Under the pieces are notes generated by a model. It made no database searches. It worked only from the letters and a program-made list of their open reading frames with translations, and had not been told where the DNA came from. Made by a program: the position numbers and the translations under genes. Positions 13,993 through 24,100 of a DNA stretch of 64,000 bases are shown here, piece after piece; within the stretch, counting starts at the first letter, position 1, and each line of letters starts with the position of its first letter. The stretch is from the NCBI GenBank assembly GCA_914767885.1, contig CAJZBQ010000023.1:310001-374000 (forward strand), given 5' to 3'. Origin of the DNA: Blepharisma stoltei (taxonomy: Eukaryota; Ciliophora; Heterotrichea; Heterotrichida; Blepharismidae).

Positions 13993-14715
13993 TTATTTAA
14001 GGGAGGAGTTAGAATAAACTCTAGGTCTTAGGGTAACCTTTGGGGAAAAAGCTTCTGTCATAGCTCTTTCTCGTATTATTCTTGCTCTTGGCAAAACTGT
14101 GTTTTCGTAAGGAGGTGGGTCGACTATTATTTTAAGTTTGTCTAGTAAAGTGTGTTTAGGCTGGACACTCCTAGCTTGGGTCATTGAATCTCTCGGTATC
14201 ATCTGTGATTGAGGAGCTAGCTTGTGAAGATACAAACATTCTGGTTTCGGACAAGGCACGCCCTCCAGAAAGTAGGTGCAGTATTTCGTAGTCCCAAACG
14301 CAACTGTCAATGACTTGCCTTCAAGCACAAACTCGTTGCATGCCTTAATGCAGAGTGAGGATTCTTCTTCATTCGAATATGTAATATAAGCCCCAAAAGA
14401 GACTCCTGAGGCTCCGTTTGTGTATGCGTTGGCTTTGTTTACAACACATTTTTTAATATTTCCATATTGGCCAAAATAGGCATAACTTTTCAAAATTGTC
14501 TCCTCGGCAACTGATGGAGGCAAGTTTATAATGTAGACCAAGTCAGTTTGAATTATGCGCATTTTCGAAAGGTCACCGGAGTTTGACTGAAACTTCTTGG
14601 TTTGCCGCTGAGTCCTGAGTAGATATTACGTTTTCGAGCCACTGAGAGGTGAAAAGGGGTGATCTGTGTCAGCACGAGGATGGAGAGGAATTTGGCAAGA
14701 CAATTTGCGCTCCAT
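13993..14715 (-). CDS. CNOT4: CNOT4-like RRM plus CCCH zinc-finger protein, lacking the RING
   Basis: 235 residues with one 15-nt intron (14615-14629). After a short basic leader (KTTQRQTKKFQSNSGDLSKM) comes an RRM typical of NOT4 (DLVYIINLPPSVAEETILKS, YFGQYGNIKKCVVNK, GAYITYSNEEESSLCIKACN). It runs directly into the NOT4 signature TTKYCTYFLEGVPCPKPEC...H, a CCCH finger. Known CNOT4 proteins begin with a C4C4 RING E3 domain, and this one has only about 30 residues before the linker, so it cannot be a ubiquitin ligase by itself. It may be an RNA-binding paralogue. The MERKLSC start is the first ATG in frame and depends on the intron being spliced. Confidence 0.82.
14615..14629 (-). other. 15-nt intron in the CNOT4-like gene
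   Basis: GTAATATCTACTCAG on the coding strand. Removal fuses SGSKT to TQRQTKK and avoids a TAA. Confidence 0.85.
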
Positions 14716-15919
14716 TAAATATTTATATTAGCTGTAAGAAAATAGCCTTTTTATAGCCTTTAACCAGTTGAAAAGGATGATAGGCTAATAATTGAAAATT
14801 TGTTTGGCCATTTATATATATCAGAAATAGAATCTGAATGCTTACTATTTCTTTTAGGAAAATTAAATTACTTGTAGTATCAGAAAAATTATTTATGCTA
14901 AATTATTAATTTCTTTTTAAATAATTGCATAATTAAAATTATTCAATCTCTGACACGAAATATTTATATAAAATTTGAAATTTAAACCATCCTCGTAAAT
15001 AACGAGGGTTGCGAGTTAGGAATAAAATTTTTATACAAATGAAGTTATTATAGGTCTTTATATGGTATGCTGGCTTGTGATCATTGGTGTAATTAAGAAA
15101 TAATTTTTAGGTAAGAAGGTTTGGAAAATTTTAAAGTATTTTTATTATTCTCCATTATAGATTTTAATGCAAGTCTAATTTTCTAAAAACGCTTAAAACA
15201 AAATCGATTCAATTAATTAATTTTCTTTATATTTTTGAACTATTCTGTCGACTATATTGCTGAAATTACTTTTAAATTATTTATTTAACATCAGGTCGAG
15301 GTAAAATCAATGATATCAGAAAATTTGGCTAAATCACTTCCCGCTTAGCTTTAAAATCCTTTCGATAAATTATCTAGATAGCTTATACAAATATTCATAT
15401 TAAGGCTTAAGCAAAGTAAATTTGAATAGATAATAAACAGCTGCTAGATCAGTGGACCTTATTTTATTTTTTAAATTAAAGGTCTGTTGCATATTTTATA
15501 TTTCGCTTTTTACAGTTGAAGTTAGATTCAAAAATATTAAATTCTACAATCCAATAAAAATCCATAATATTTTAAGCTATTTAGAATGTTAAATGCAATC
15601 TCAACCATAATGCAGTAATTCCTTTTCTATTAGCCATTATAGCTCAGGGTTTCGTTTGATCACCTTTGGCTGCAATTTGCCAAGTCAGCTCCACCAGTTG
15701 CCTAGTGAAACCTATAATGATACATTACCATTTGGTAGAGTTGACTTGGCAAATTGCAGCCACGACACTGTGCAGCAAAGCTGATCAAACGAAGCCCTGT
15801 ACTATATGTTTTTTTGATTATAATATTATCACTGTGTTAATTTCTGCTTAATACCTCTTTCTTACTTTATTTTTGCAATTTAAAACCTTTTTATTCTATA
15901 TGATTTAAATCGATATAAA
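14716..15919. other. AT-rich intergenic region with one foldback structure
   Basis: This divergent promoter region lies between the CNOT4-like gene and the ZSWIM2-like gene. Apart from the inverted repeat at 15646-15798 I see no gene or known RNA. Confidence 0.5.
15646..15798. repeat. Imperfect inverted repeat (foldback), about 50-65 bp arms
   Basis: Left arm 15646-15696 and right arm 15733-15798 pair over TTCGTTTGATCA, GGCTGCAATTTGCCAAGTCA and CTCYACCA. The right arm carries about 15 extra bases and the loop is about 36 nt. GC content is above the surroundings. It lies about 120 bp upstream of the ZSWIM2-like start codon. Confidence 0.8.
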
Positions 15920-18900
15920 ATGTCACGCGAAAAACCTTACATTTCTAAGCCTCCTGAAGGATTTTTTGACTTAGTTCAAAGTGCTTTACAATGCACTTTT
16001 TTTCTGGTCCATGAGTCCGGCCCTACATCGTTTCTCCTGAAAGACGAAAGCCAAAAGCCTATTAAAGTCAGCCTGGGCAGTCGTCATACATGCTCATGTG
16101 GGGGTGGACGAGAGCATTGCTTGCACACCCTCTATGTTTTATTGAAAATATTCAGGATCCTCCCAGACAATCCAATTCTCTGGCAGTTATCTTTTATTGA
16201 CTCAGAAATCAACTGACTCATAAAAAGTCGACATAATCCTATGTTGGATTAGTTTGGATTAGATGATGGGTGTTTATAGTCCCTAGTTCTCGTTGGTGGA
16301 ATTCTGCGTGGTCCTAGCCGCCTGGGAGGTACATCCGAATTTGGTGGCTTCCACCTCTAGTAACTCCAAGCTCAAGCCGAAATCCTTGATTCCTAGGCAG
16401 TGGTGTTGCCCTGTTGGATCAAAGACCTTCACTGCCACTACCATTTCTACTTAGTCGCTTCGACCGCCTAGTTACTCCGCACTACCTATCACCCTTGGGG
16501 ATATTGTTCCTGCTCGGATCCCTTTAATCGGATAGACTCTCGCCTGCCTTCACTTTTTCCCAGGATCAGACTACAAACCAGCGGATTTGTGCTTAAGTCC
16601 TTCACTGCAGGACATCAAATATTGCTGGATCAACTCCTGACTCCAAAACCATGCTCAGGTATACGTGGGTTACCTTCACCTTCACATGAGAAGACGTGTC
16701 GGGTGTCATTACCATTTTTATTATATATCCTATGTTAGATAAATATACATTAAAATGGCAGCACGATTCAATCTGCCCTCTTGGCGCAGCAGTTCAGACC
16801 CTATGACCATATCGAAAACTTGGACGGACTACGAGCCGAGAATCAAGTGTAGCTTGAAGATGTGTATCTGGGTAGGTTTGGCTGTCACTGTGATTGGAAA
16901 TGGGGCAATGTCGCTTGGATCCGAGGACCCATAGGCATTCCTCTATCGAAAACTTTGGTTTCGGCCTAGGCCACGTGGAACAGTCTTTTTTTGTAGCTGT
17001 CGAAGGAAGGCACTATAGCACCTGACAGACTCCAAAGAGCTGATCCTTGGATCAAGCTGCTCCAATCTCCCGTTGTAGGCTGTAGAAATCCATAAGCACC
17101 CACTCAAAACTGAAGCCACAAGGCAAGGAGGAGAGAAGGTAGAGGAAGTGGAGTTCGTTAAGGATATAGACCCTAGTCGAAAAGTGGTTAAACCTCCCGC
17201 ATGGATGGTCTTTGGTGAGTGCGTCACTAATATGGCTAATATCTGACTTTAATAATTCTAATTCCTATGTTAGAAAAAAAAGAACCAAAAAAGGACAAAA
17301 AACCGAATTCAAAAGTCCAAAGAATTTCTCTAACAGAAGAAGTCGGATGGTAAGAAATATATAGCCCAATTTGCCAAGAAGACATGAAAGAAGTGTCAGA
17401 ATTAGTTTATTGTAAAATTGGCTGTGGGCATAACTTTCATATAAAATGTATGAAGATCTGGGCAGAGCATAAAGTTTTTCAAAGAGATATTCATTTTATA
17501 ATTAAATTAGCTTTTTATTTGGTAATATATGACTTTATAATATTTAATATAAAAAGTATAACATTACATGCCCGCTGTGCAGAACTGACTGAGGAAATAA
17601 TGTGCTTGAAGAACTAAATAAACTTTTAGCAAAGTCAAAAAAGCCTAAAAAGCAGCATAAGTCAGCAGCTTGTGTTGGGTGTGGACAGCATCCTATCTTA
17701 TCTTATTAAGTCAAATCATTTAAATCTCCTAAGAGCTTGAATACCTCCTGCTACCGCTGTCGCCGCTCTGGGTTTCTATATTCTCGCCAGGAAGGATTTT
17801 TGAGGAAGGCCTCAAAAGGAGCCACTGAAGGCGCCAGCGCCAACATTCGGATTTGACGGGTCACCCTGACCTCGAGCTATCATACTCGATTTGACTGTGT
17901 TCCAGCTAAAGGTCAACTCTTTCGGACTGGTTGAGCAGAAAAACACTATGCGTTCCACTTCCCAACGACCAGAAGTCCGCTCATCGTCTATCTCACCTGG
18001 CATAAACGGGATAGGCTTCACCGTGAAACCTGAACCTCATAATTAAAATATTGCTGAAAGAGAAACAATTAGCGGAGCTAATTAATTTCGACAGAATGCC
18101 ATATTTCAATTATGATCAGCACCCTATCAGGGGTGACAGATTCCACTGTCTAATTTGTCCGAGAAGTGACTTATGTAAAAAATGCGCAGATAGCCATGGA
18201 GATCATCCTTTCATCAAGAAAAAATCAGAAAGTAAAAAATGGGAGCCTGTGATCAGACTAAATGAATTCAGAAACCTTGAAAACCGAGAATTAAGCTCAG
18301 AAGACTATGAGAGGCTGCTAGAGCTTGATAGAAATCCTCCGCTTTTTGAATACCTTTTAAACGTAATTCCAAATGGCCAGGCTTCTATATGCGTAATTTG
18401 CAGTATAAACCAGCCTTGTAATAGATGAAAACTTTTAGACTGTGGTCACTGTGTCCATGATGCCTGTTTACTAACTCCCCCCCCCCCTCCGTGAGCGAAC
18501 AAAAAAATTTTGTTCGCTCACGGAGGGGGGTTAATTTTTTTTTTTAAAAAAAAATTTATATATAAATTTTATAAAAAATATTTTTTTCGAATTTAAAAAA
18601 ATCCTAATTTGCAAAAATTGGGAAGCAAATATTAATTTAATTTGCAAAATTTATGTTTTAAAACGCAATTTGTTTAAAATTAAACAGAATTAGCTCTAGA
18701 TTTCATTATACTAATTATCACTTATATATCAAAATTTTTTTCCATTAAAATTTTTTCTATTAAAAAAAATTTTTGTTCACTCACGGAGGGTGGGTTTTTG
18801 GTCAAAAAATGGCGATTTTTCTAATGGTTTTGTTCGCTCACGGAGGGGGGGGGGGGGGAGTAAGTAATTTACAAGAGGAAAATTATATCTGTCCTGCAGA

Positions 18901-19279
18901 TCATTATCCAATATTAAAAGGATTAGAAATTGAGTGCTTAAATGTAACTATGCCTGTAAGAACACAATCATTAAACCAAGAATTAACTGTAAATGGCCAA
19001 CAAATTGCAGCTAATAATGAGGCAAGAATAAGAATAAGGAAAAGGCCAAATCCACCGTCAGCACATGTGAGGAGAGAAGAATTGTATTTAGGACCGCCAC
19101 CAAGAGGAAGGTTTAATGAAACTAGAGACAGCTGAAAGAGAAGACAAGTGCAAATGAATTATCAAGCTCCTTCTCGGCAAGATTTCGAGTTTCCTGGACT
19201 TGTTATAACGAAGCTTGCAGGGCCAGCAGCAAGAAAAGGCACTTTAATCAGTAGTGCGCATTCTGTATTAAATCAATAA
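15920..19279 (+). CDS. ZSWIM2: ZSWIM2-like SWIM-RING-ZZ-RING ubiquitin ligase, interrupted by five segments
   Basis: After removing 16240-17265, the intron 17350-17364, 17497-17564, 17694-18124 and 18472-18860, one 476-residue frame remains. The domains come in the order of ZSWIM2 (MEX). First is the SWIM finger (C58, C60, C67, H69 in HTCSCGGGREHCLH). RING 1 follows (CPICQEDM, CGHNFHIKC, TCPLCRTDW), then a ZZ finger (CVGCGQHPIRGDRFHCLIC, DLCKKC). RING 2 is CVICSINQPC, CGHCVHDAC and YICPADHYPI. The C-terminus is a basic, proline-rich tail ending SVLNQ. Every junction falls inside a conserved zinc-finger motif that is restored only by exact excision, which is strong evidence for both the gene model and the insertions. 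Mammalian ZSWIM2 is a self-ubiquitinating E3; its ciliate role is unknown. Confidence 0.92.
16246..16726 (-). mobile_element. Retroelement-like insertion R3 in the ZSWIM2-like gene
   Basis: GC-rich, with its 3' tail (CTAATCC units) at the left and its 5' end (ATAAAAATGGTAATGAC when reversed) at the right. It is flanked by ATCCTATGTT at 16236-16245 and 16727-16736. Its first 150 bases are clearly related to those of the element at 44881-45478. Confidence 0.8.
16739..17262 (+). mobile_element. Retroelement-like insertion R4, abutting R3 in opposite orientation
   Basis: It starts ATTAAAATGGCAGCACG and ends CTTTAATAATTCTAATTCC. The flanks TCCTATGTTAG at 16728-16738 and 17263-17273 are its target duplication. 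Together R3 and R4 form a 1,026-bp TA-bounded block (16240-17265) that leaves the host frame intact when removed. Confidence 0.8.
17350..17364 (+). other. 15-nt intron in RING 1 of the ZSWIM2-like gene
   Basis: GTAAGAAATATATAG; splicing gives EVGCPICQEDM, without which a TAA follows VGW. Confidence 0.9.
17497..17564. other. 68-bp IES in RING 1
   Basis: TA-bounded and AT-rich. Excision joins RDIHF to TCPLCRTDW, completing the RING. Confidence 0.88.
17698..18116 (-). mobile_element. Retroelement-like insertion R5 in the ZZ finger
   Basis: Flanked by CAGCATCCTATC (17686-17697) and CAGCACCCTATC (18117-18128). It has a TTATC-type short-repeat tail at the left and a GC-rich body. TA-to-TA removal within the duplication (17694-18124) rebuilds GCGQHPIRGDRFHC. 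Confidence 0.78.
18472..18860 (+). mobile_element. Full-length MITE acting as an IES in RING 2
   Basis: 389 bp, bounded by TA. The termini are ACTCCCCC...CTCCGTGAGCGAAC and the inverse. Each end has two copies of the GTTCGCTCACGGAG motif: an inverted pair at the left, and a tandem pair (one reading GTTCACTC) at the right. The core is very AT-rich. Excision gives HDACLLSNLQEENYICP. Nearly identical to 38059-38453, so recently mobile. Confidence 0.95.
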
Positions 19280-19411
19280 AATTTATAATTTTTATTTTTG
19301 TTACACAAAATAATGGGTAATTTTTAATTGCTAATTATCATGTCGTTGGCCAAGAAATTTTTTATTCAGTCCTCTATATATGATTAATCAATTTAAATAA
19401 GAAGCTTAGTT

Positions 19412-20035
19412 CTAACTCAAACCTATAACTTTATTTTTTTATAAAATTTTATAATAAAAATAGCATTGTTTTTATATAAAATAAATTTTTAATTTTTTTA
19501 TTGTGCCATAACTTTGTTTAATAGAGTAAGGGAAGGCTTTCTTGGTCATGATGTTGTAGAAGTCTTCAAAAGACACTTGCCCATCTCCATCACTGTCAGC
19601 TCTTTCAATCATTTCCAACAGCTCTTCATCAGTCATGGTTTCTCCTAGTTCTTTTGCTACTCTTCTTAGGTTCTTGATGCTGATAGTTCCAGTTTTATCG
19701 TCATCAAAAAGTCTGAAGACTTTTTGGATGTCTTCTCTGGTGTCTTTATCGCTCATTCTTGCAGTCATCATGTCAAGGAACTCATCAAAGTCAATGGCTC
19801 CAGACCCATCCTTATCTAAATCACTGACCATTTGGTAAATGGTTTGATTTTTGGCTTCAAAGCCCAGCGATTGCATAGCTGAAGTCAACTCTCTAGGGTC
19901 AATTGTCCCAGATCCATCAGTATCGAATAAATCGAAGGCTTCCTTGATTTCTTCGATCTCATCTTCAGTGAGGCCTGGACGCTCATATTGCTTTGGATTA
20001 AAAGCTTTTGCGCCTGTTCCTGCTCTTCCTGCCAT
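19412..20035 (-). CDS. CETN: Centrin
   Basis: Four EF-hands: [39 protein letters not shown] and [13 protein letters not shown], with the centrin-type N-terminus rich in Gly/Ala/Lys and the linker [17 protein letters not shown]-hand 3 has Lys and Thr at ligand positions and may bind Ca2+ weakly, as in other centrins. Read without excision the protein has an odd 18-residue tail. Removing the IES at 19413-19526 produces a TAG after KKAFP and a 169-residue product, the usual centrin length. Centrins act in basal bodies and contractile fibres; heterotrichs are highly contractile, and the gene is consistent with that role. Confidence 0.93.
19413..19526. other. 114-bp IES over the centrin stop codon
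   Basis: The ends are TAACTC...GAGTA on the plus strand, matching the IES terminal pattern seen elsewhere. Excision ends the centrin frame as KKAFP followed by TAG. Confidence 0.75.
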
Positions 20036-20812
20036 TTAATTTCAACAACTATGTGCCAATGAAATAAGTTTAAATTGCCATAAAAAGGGTTTAAAGGAAA
20101 TTGCTGATGAAATTGGAAGAAAAGAAAAATTTGGTAATAGGTCTAGTCTTAAAGACTTTTAGCAATCTATAAGGGTTTATCGTTCTCAAGAAATATCCCA
20201 TTAAATAATAAAATCCATGCGAATGACATCATAGACTTGAAACTCACAGACAATGCACTTCGCTTTCTTAATTTCATGCTAACTCTTCACTGTAAACTTG
20301 AGGAGCCAATAGAGCCATTTTTTCAGCCTGATAATCCCTGATGAAAGGCTAAAAGACTCCTAGAGATATTATGAGCTTAAAAATTGAAGGAATTATTTTA
20401 ATTTAAGATTAGATTAAAGAAACAGAAACTTCAATATTAAATGAAAAGGAGTGGATTTATGAAACCTGTGCAATGATTATTCAATATGTTTTCGATTAAA
20501 AATTTATAGTTGAGAGATGCTAAAAATATTTTTTTGCTTGGATTTATGAGCATTTTTATAAGGCTTTTACACTAAATAAACTGAAACAGCATCATAATGG
20601 AATTAATTTAATAATTAAAAGCATAATTTAACTTCATTATTAAGTCAACCTGAAGAATGTATTTAAACATTTTAAACTTTAATTCTTTTGCAGCTTCTTT
20701 TCTGCTCAATAATATCTCTATAATCATAGCTATTTTCCAAAATTTTAACTATATCTATACTTTATCTCTCTCAGTTCACATAGTCTATCCCATATCTTTA
20801 GAATTTCCATCT
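20036..20812. other. AT-rich region with possible decayed coding remnant
   Basis: On the plus strand, 20205-20370 gives IHANDIIDLKLTDNALRFLN and following residues before a stop, and 20415-20600 another partial frame, each broken by TAA. This could be a decayed gene; I recognise no family and see no excision that would restore it. Confidence 0.3.
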
Positions 20813-20831
20813 TATCAGTTCTGATGCAATT

Positions 20832-21078
20832 AACATTAATTATAGATTAAGGCACTTCCTCCTTTTAATTCTCAAAAGACCCTCTGGGCGGAGTCGAAAA
20901 GCAGTAGAACCTCCCATATAGGAGGTCTTTGGTGACTACGTCACCAATATGGCTAATGCCGACTTTAATAGCATAGCATAACATAACTTGCAGACTCTGT
21001 TTCCTGCTCGGTTTGGCTTCAGCTGCAGCAATACCCTCAAACTCGAAGCAGGTTCGGGGCGTCACCATTTTATTTGTG
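20832..21078 (+). mobile_element. Rearranged retroelement-like insertion R6
   Basis: Bounded by 19-bp near-identical flanks (TATCAGTTCTGATGCAATT, 20813-20831, and 21079-21097 with one mismatch). The left half is the 3' end of the R4 type (GGTCTTTGGTGA, TATGGCTAAT, GACTTTAAT plus an AGCATA tail). The right half is a 5' end in reverse orientation (GGGGCGTCACCATTTTATT). Confidence 0.75.
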
Positions 21079-21152
21079 TATCAGTTCTGATGCCATTTCT
21101 TTAATATGATTGGGTAAACCATCCATAAATTCTTAAAAAGCCATATAAAATT

Positions 21153-24100
21153 ATGACATCCCAAACAGTAGTTCAAGCTGAACTAGTCCATCTAGTTGCA
21201 GACTACATGGCTTTACGTTTTACAATCCCAGAGATTGAAGCAGGAGAAACTATCGAAGGAGGGGAGCTTTATGCAATGTTCGCAGTTGATAAAAGTGGAT
21301 CCATGAGTGGCTCCCCAATGAATGATGCTAAAGGAGCAGCTGAAAGTTTGACAGTGAAATTCCGTAAAATGGACGTCCCTGTCACTGTCTATCCTTTTTC
21401 CAACACAAGTAAAGATTGGAGCTCAGATGCTATGGGCTATGATGAACTCGTAAAAAATTTACAAGCACTTAAAGCAAGTGGTGGGACTATTTTTGAAAGC
21501 GTTATTAAAATGATGGAACAAAAAATAAATGAAAAGAACCTAAAGAACGTCTTTTCTGTTTGGCTCACTGATGGACAAGATAATAATGGCTTGGCAAGCT
21601 TAACTCCAGTTATGGAGTCCTTTAAGAATAGTCTTGAAGCTAAAGGTGTTTCAATTGCAGTTCATTGTATTGGCTTTGGCTCTGGTCACGATGCCACTCT
21701 ATTAACTAAACTATCACAGAGTGGAACCAGGCCTGGAACTTTCCAATATGTCCCTGAAGGAGGAAGAATTCCTGTTGCAGTCAACAATGTTTATGAACTA
21801 GCATATGAATCCACAACATGGGCAAGATTAGTATCTCAAGGTGGAGCTGTTTCTTTCTAAATTATTAGCGTTCAGTTTAGCGTTTCGTGCTTCACCTATA
21901 AAACACTCGTCATAGCGTTATCTAGCTCGGACCATGCCTTATCTTTAGACGGACAGCCTCTCGGCACTTTGATAATGCCAACTTGAGTCATCTCGCACTC
22001 TAAAGATCCCAGTCATGACGGCCTGGGATTGCTAACACATTAAATAAATTTTATTTCCTAGAGGATGAACTTCTAATACTATGACTGCTTGAGTTTTAAT
22101 ACTCTACCATGGCTCGCTGGGTTAAACCAAGCCTCTTAATTACAATAAAATAGAAAAATTCTCTCCAGGAGTCCAGAAAATTAGAATGACGACATACTTT
22201 GACTATGAGCTGTTTCATACAAAGTAAACGTTGATAAAGATGGAGACGAAGAATCAAAAACTCCTGGCTTGAAGGCTTTAGTCTATATCTCTGAAAATGA
22301 TTTAGAAGACTGCAAAATTGAAATCCACAAAGGCTCTAGTGTTGTTTCTGTAGAACTTGAGCCTACAAGAGGAGACTCTAAAAATTTCTTTGACTTACTT
22401 TAGATTATTGGATTATAGCTATTGTGAAAAAAATAAATAATAAAAAATTGTTTATTTATTTTTTATAGGAGGAAATTAGTTGATTTGGTGACAAGATTTA
22501 TTGCATTTAAAGTCTCACAAGCTTTAGAGCAAGGTGCAGTAGGTGCAGGTGAGAAGCTAAGAGAACTAAGCCCACTTTTAGAAGAAATGGGCAGAAGACT
22601 TGAAAATTTATTGCAAGAATCCAAGAGATTGCGCCCATACAAACAAAAACAACTTGCATCCTTTTTTTCAGCAACAAAGGACTTAATTAACTTCTATTTT
22701 TCCACTCTTGGAACCATTGGAGGTGGAGAGATTGGAAACGAAACTTTAGCTCAGCTAAATGGCTATGCTAACAAAGTTTCCTTACTCTATTTATTCTTGA
22801 TAAATGATTGACCATTTTTGGTCAAGGATGGTGCGAAAAATTTCTTGTAAAACAGATTATATGTAATTTATATTAGCTTGCAAAAATTATTATATTAAAG
22901 ATTTTCCCATAAAAATGTTATGCTCTAGTAATAAAGGTAAAGCATGTAAAATATTCTGCCAATATGCTATAATCCCTTGGCTAAATTTCTATGGCCGTTA
23001 TACGTGCCATTTTCATATGAAATTTCAAATTATGAATTTGCTGCACTAAAATCTGCGTTTTGAAACGTATATTTGGTTTTCACATACCAAAAATTCAAAA
23101 TGGCATGCATATGCATGATAAGAAATAAATACAATGCATCATAGAAATCGCAAGGTATAGAATAGTTTCATTCATGACCATATGAAAATATTTGACCAAG
23201 AACACGGTTGATTTTCATTGTTAGGAAATTTTCAATGGAATCGCTCAATTGAGGGAAGGGAGTTAAGAAAAAATCTTGAAAAGAAAATTGCCAAAGAGGC
23301 TGGACCAAATCTCCCATTGCTGTTCCTAGCAGATGACCAGACTGAAGAGTTGATGCACGATTTCGAAAGAAAAGAATTGGTAGAAAAATACCCAGACTTC
23401 CAAAGACAAGGAACTTGCATTCTTTCAGGGAAAAATTGGATTGATGCTGTCACTTCTGGCGACTGTTTATGCTTAACTTTCAGCGTAGAGAGACCACAGA
23501 ATCTTGAAGGAAACCCACTCGATATTAAAATCACGAACATTTCATCAACCATAATATCCCATGATACTTTTCTAGAGTCACCATTATTCGAGACAAAAGC
23601 AGGGCAGCTTATACAAGGTCCTAGAAGCTATCAGCATGGCCAACCAACACCATCAGCCCACACATTGGATCCTAAGCTTCCTCATGAGCCTTTAAACGCA
23701 GTAATTCCTCTTTTTATATCTCCAGAACACTGGAAAATCGCAAAATTAAGACTCAATTCTATGCTAGCATATGATATCACTGTTGACGTCTTAGGTTTCA
23801 AGCCTGATCAGCTGCTTTATTTCCCATTCATGCTCCTATGCAAGTCCTTTGAGTTAAACTTGCCTAAAATATCTCCAGAGACCCATAGTTTGATTCAAGA
23901 GACCTGCAGACAAATTTATATCGACAATCAAGACTCAATTCTTAGGAACCTAAAAGACAAAGTAGAAAATTACATTGCTGTTCCTGCGATACGTCTTGAA
24001 GATTCTATTCCTAGTAACCAAATCTTTTTGAGCCAATTATATATTGCTAGCTTGGTTGGAGATATTACTGAGTTTAGAGAGATCTTGCCATTTGTTTTCG

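Noticed and set aside
16943-17227. 94-codon minus-strand frame
   Set aside because: It lies wholly within retroelement R4 and opposite to its orientation; no homology recognised.
17812-18021. 69-codon minus-strand frame
   Set aside because: It lies inside retroelement R5; composition is explained by the GC-rich element.
18472-18860. CRISPR-like or satellite array from repeated GTTCGCTCACGGAG motifs
   Set aside because: Only four motifs, in mixed orientation, at the ends of a dispersed MITE; no regular spacers.
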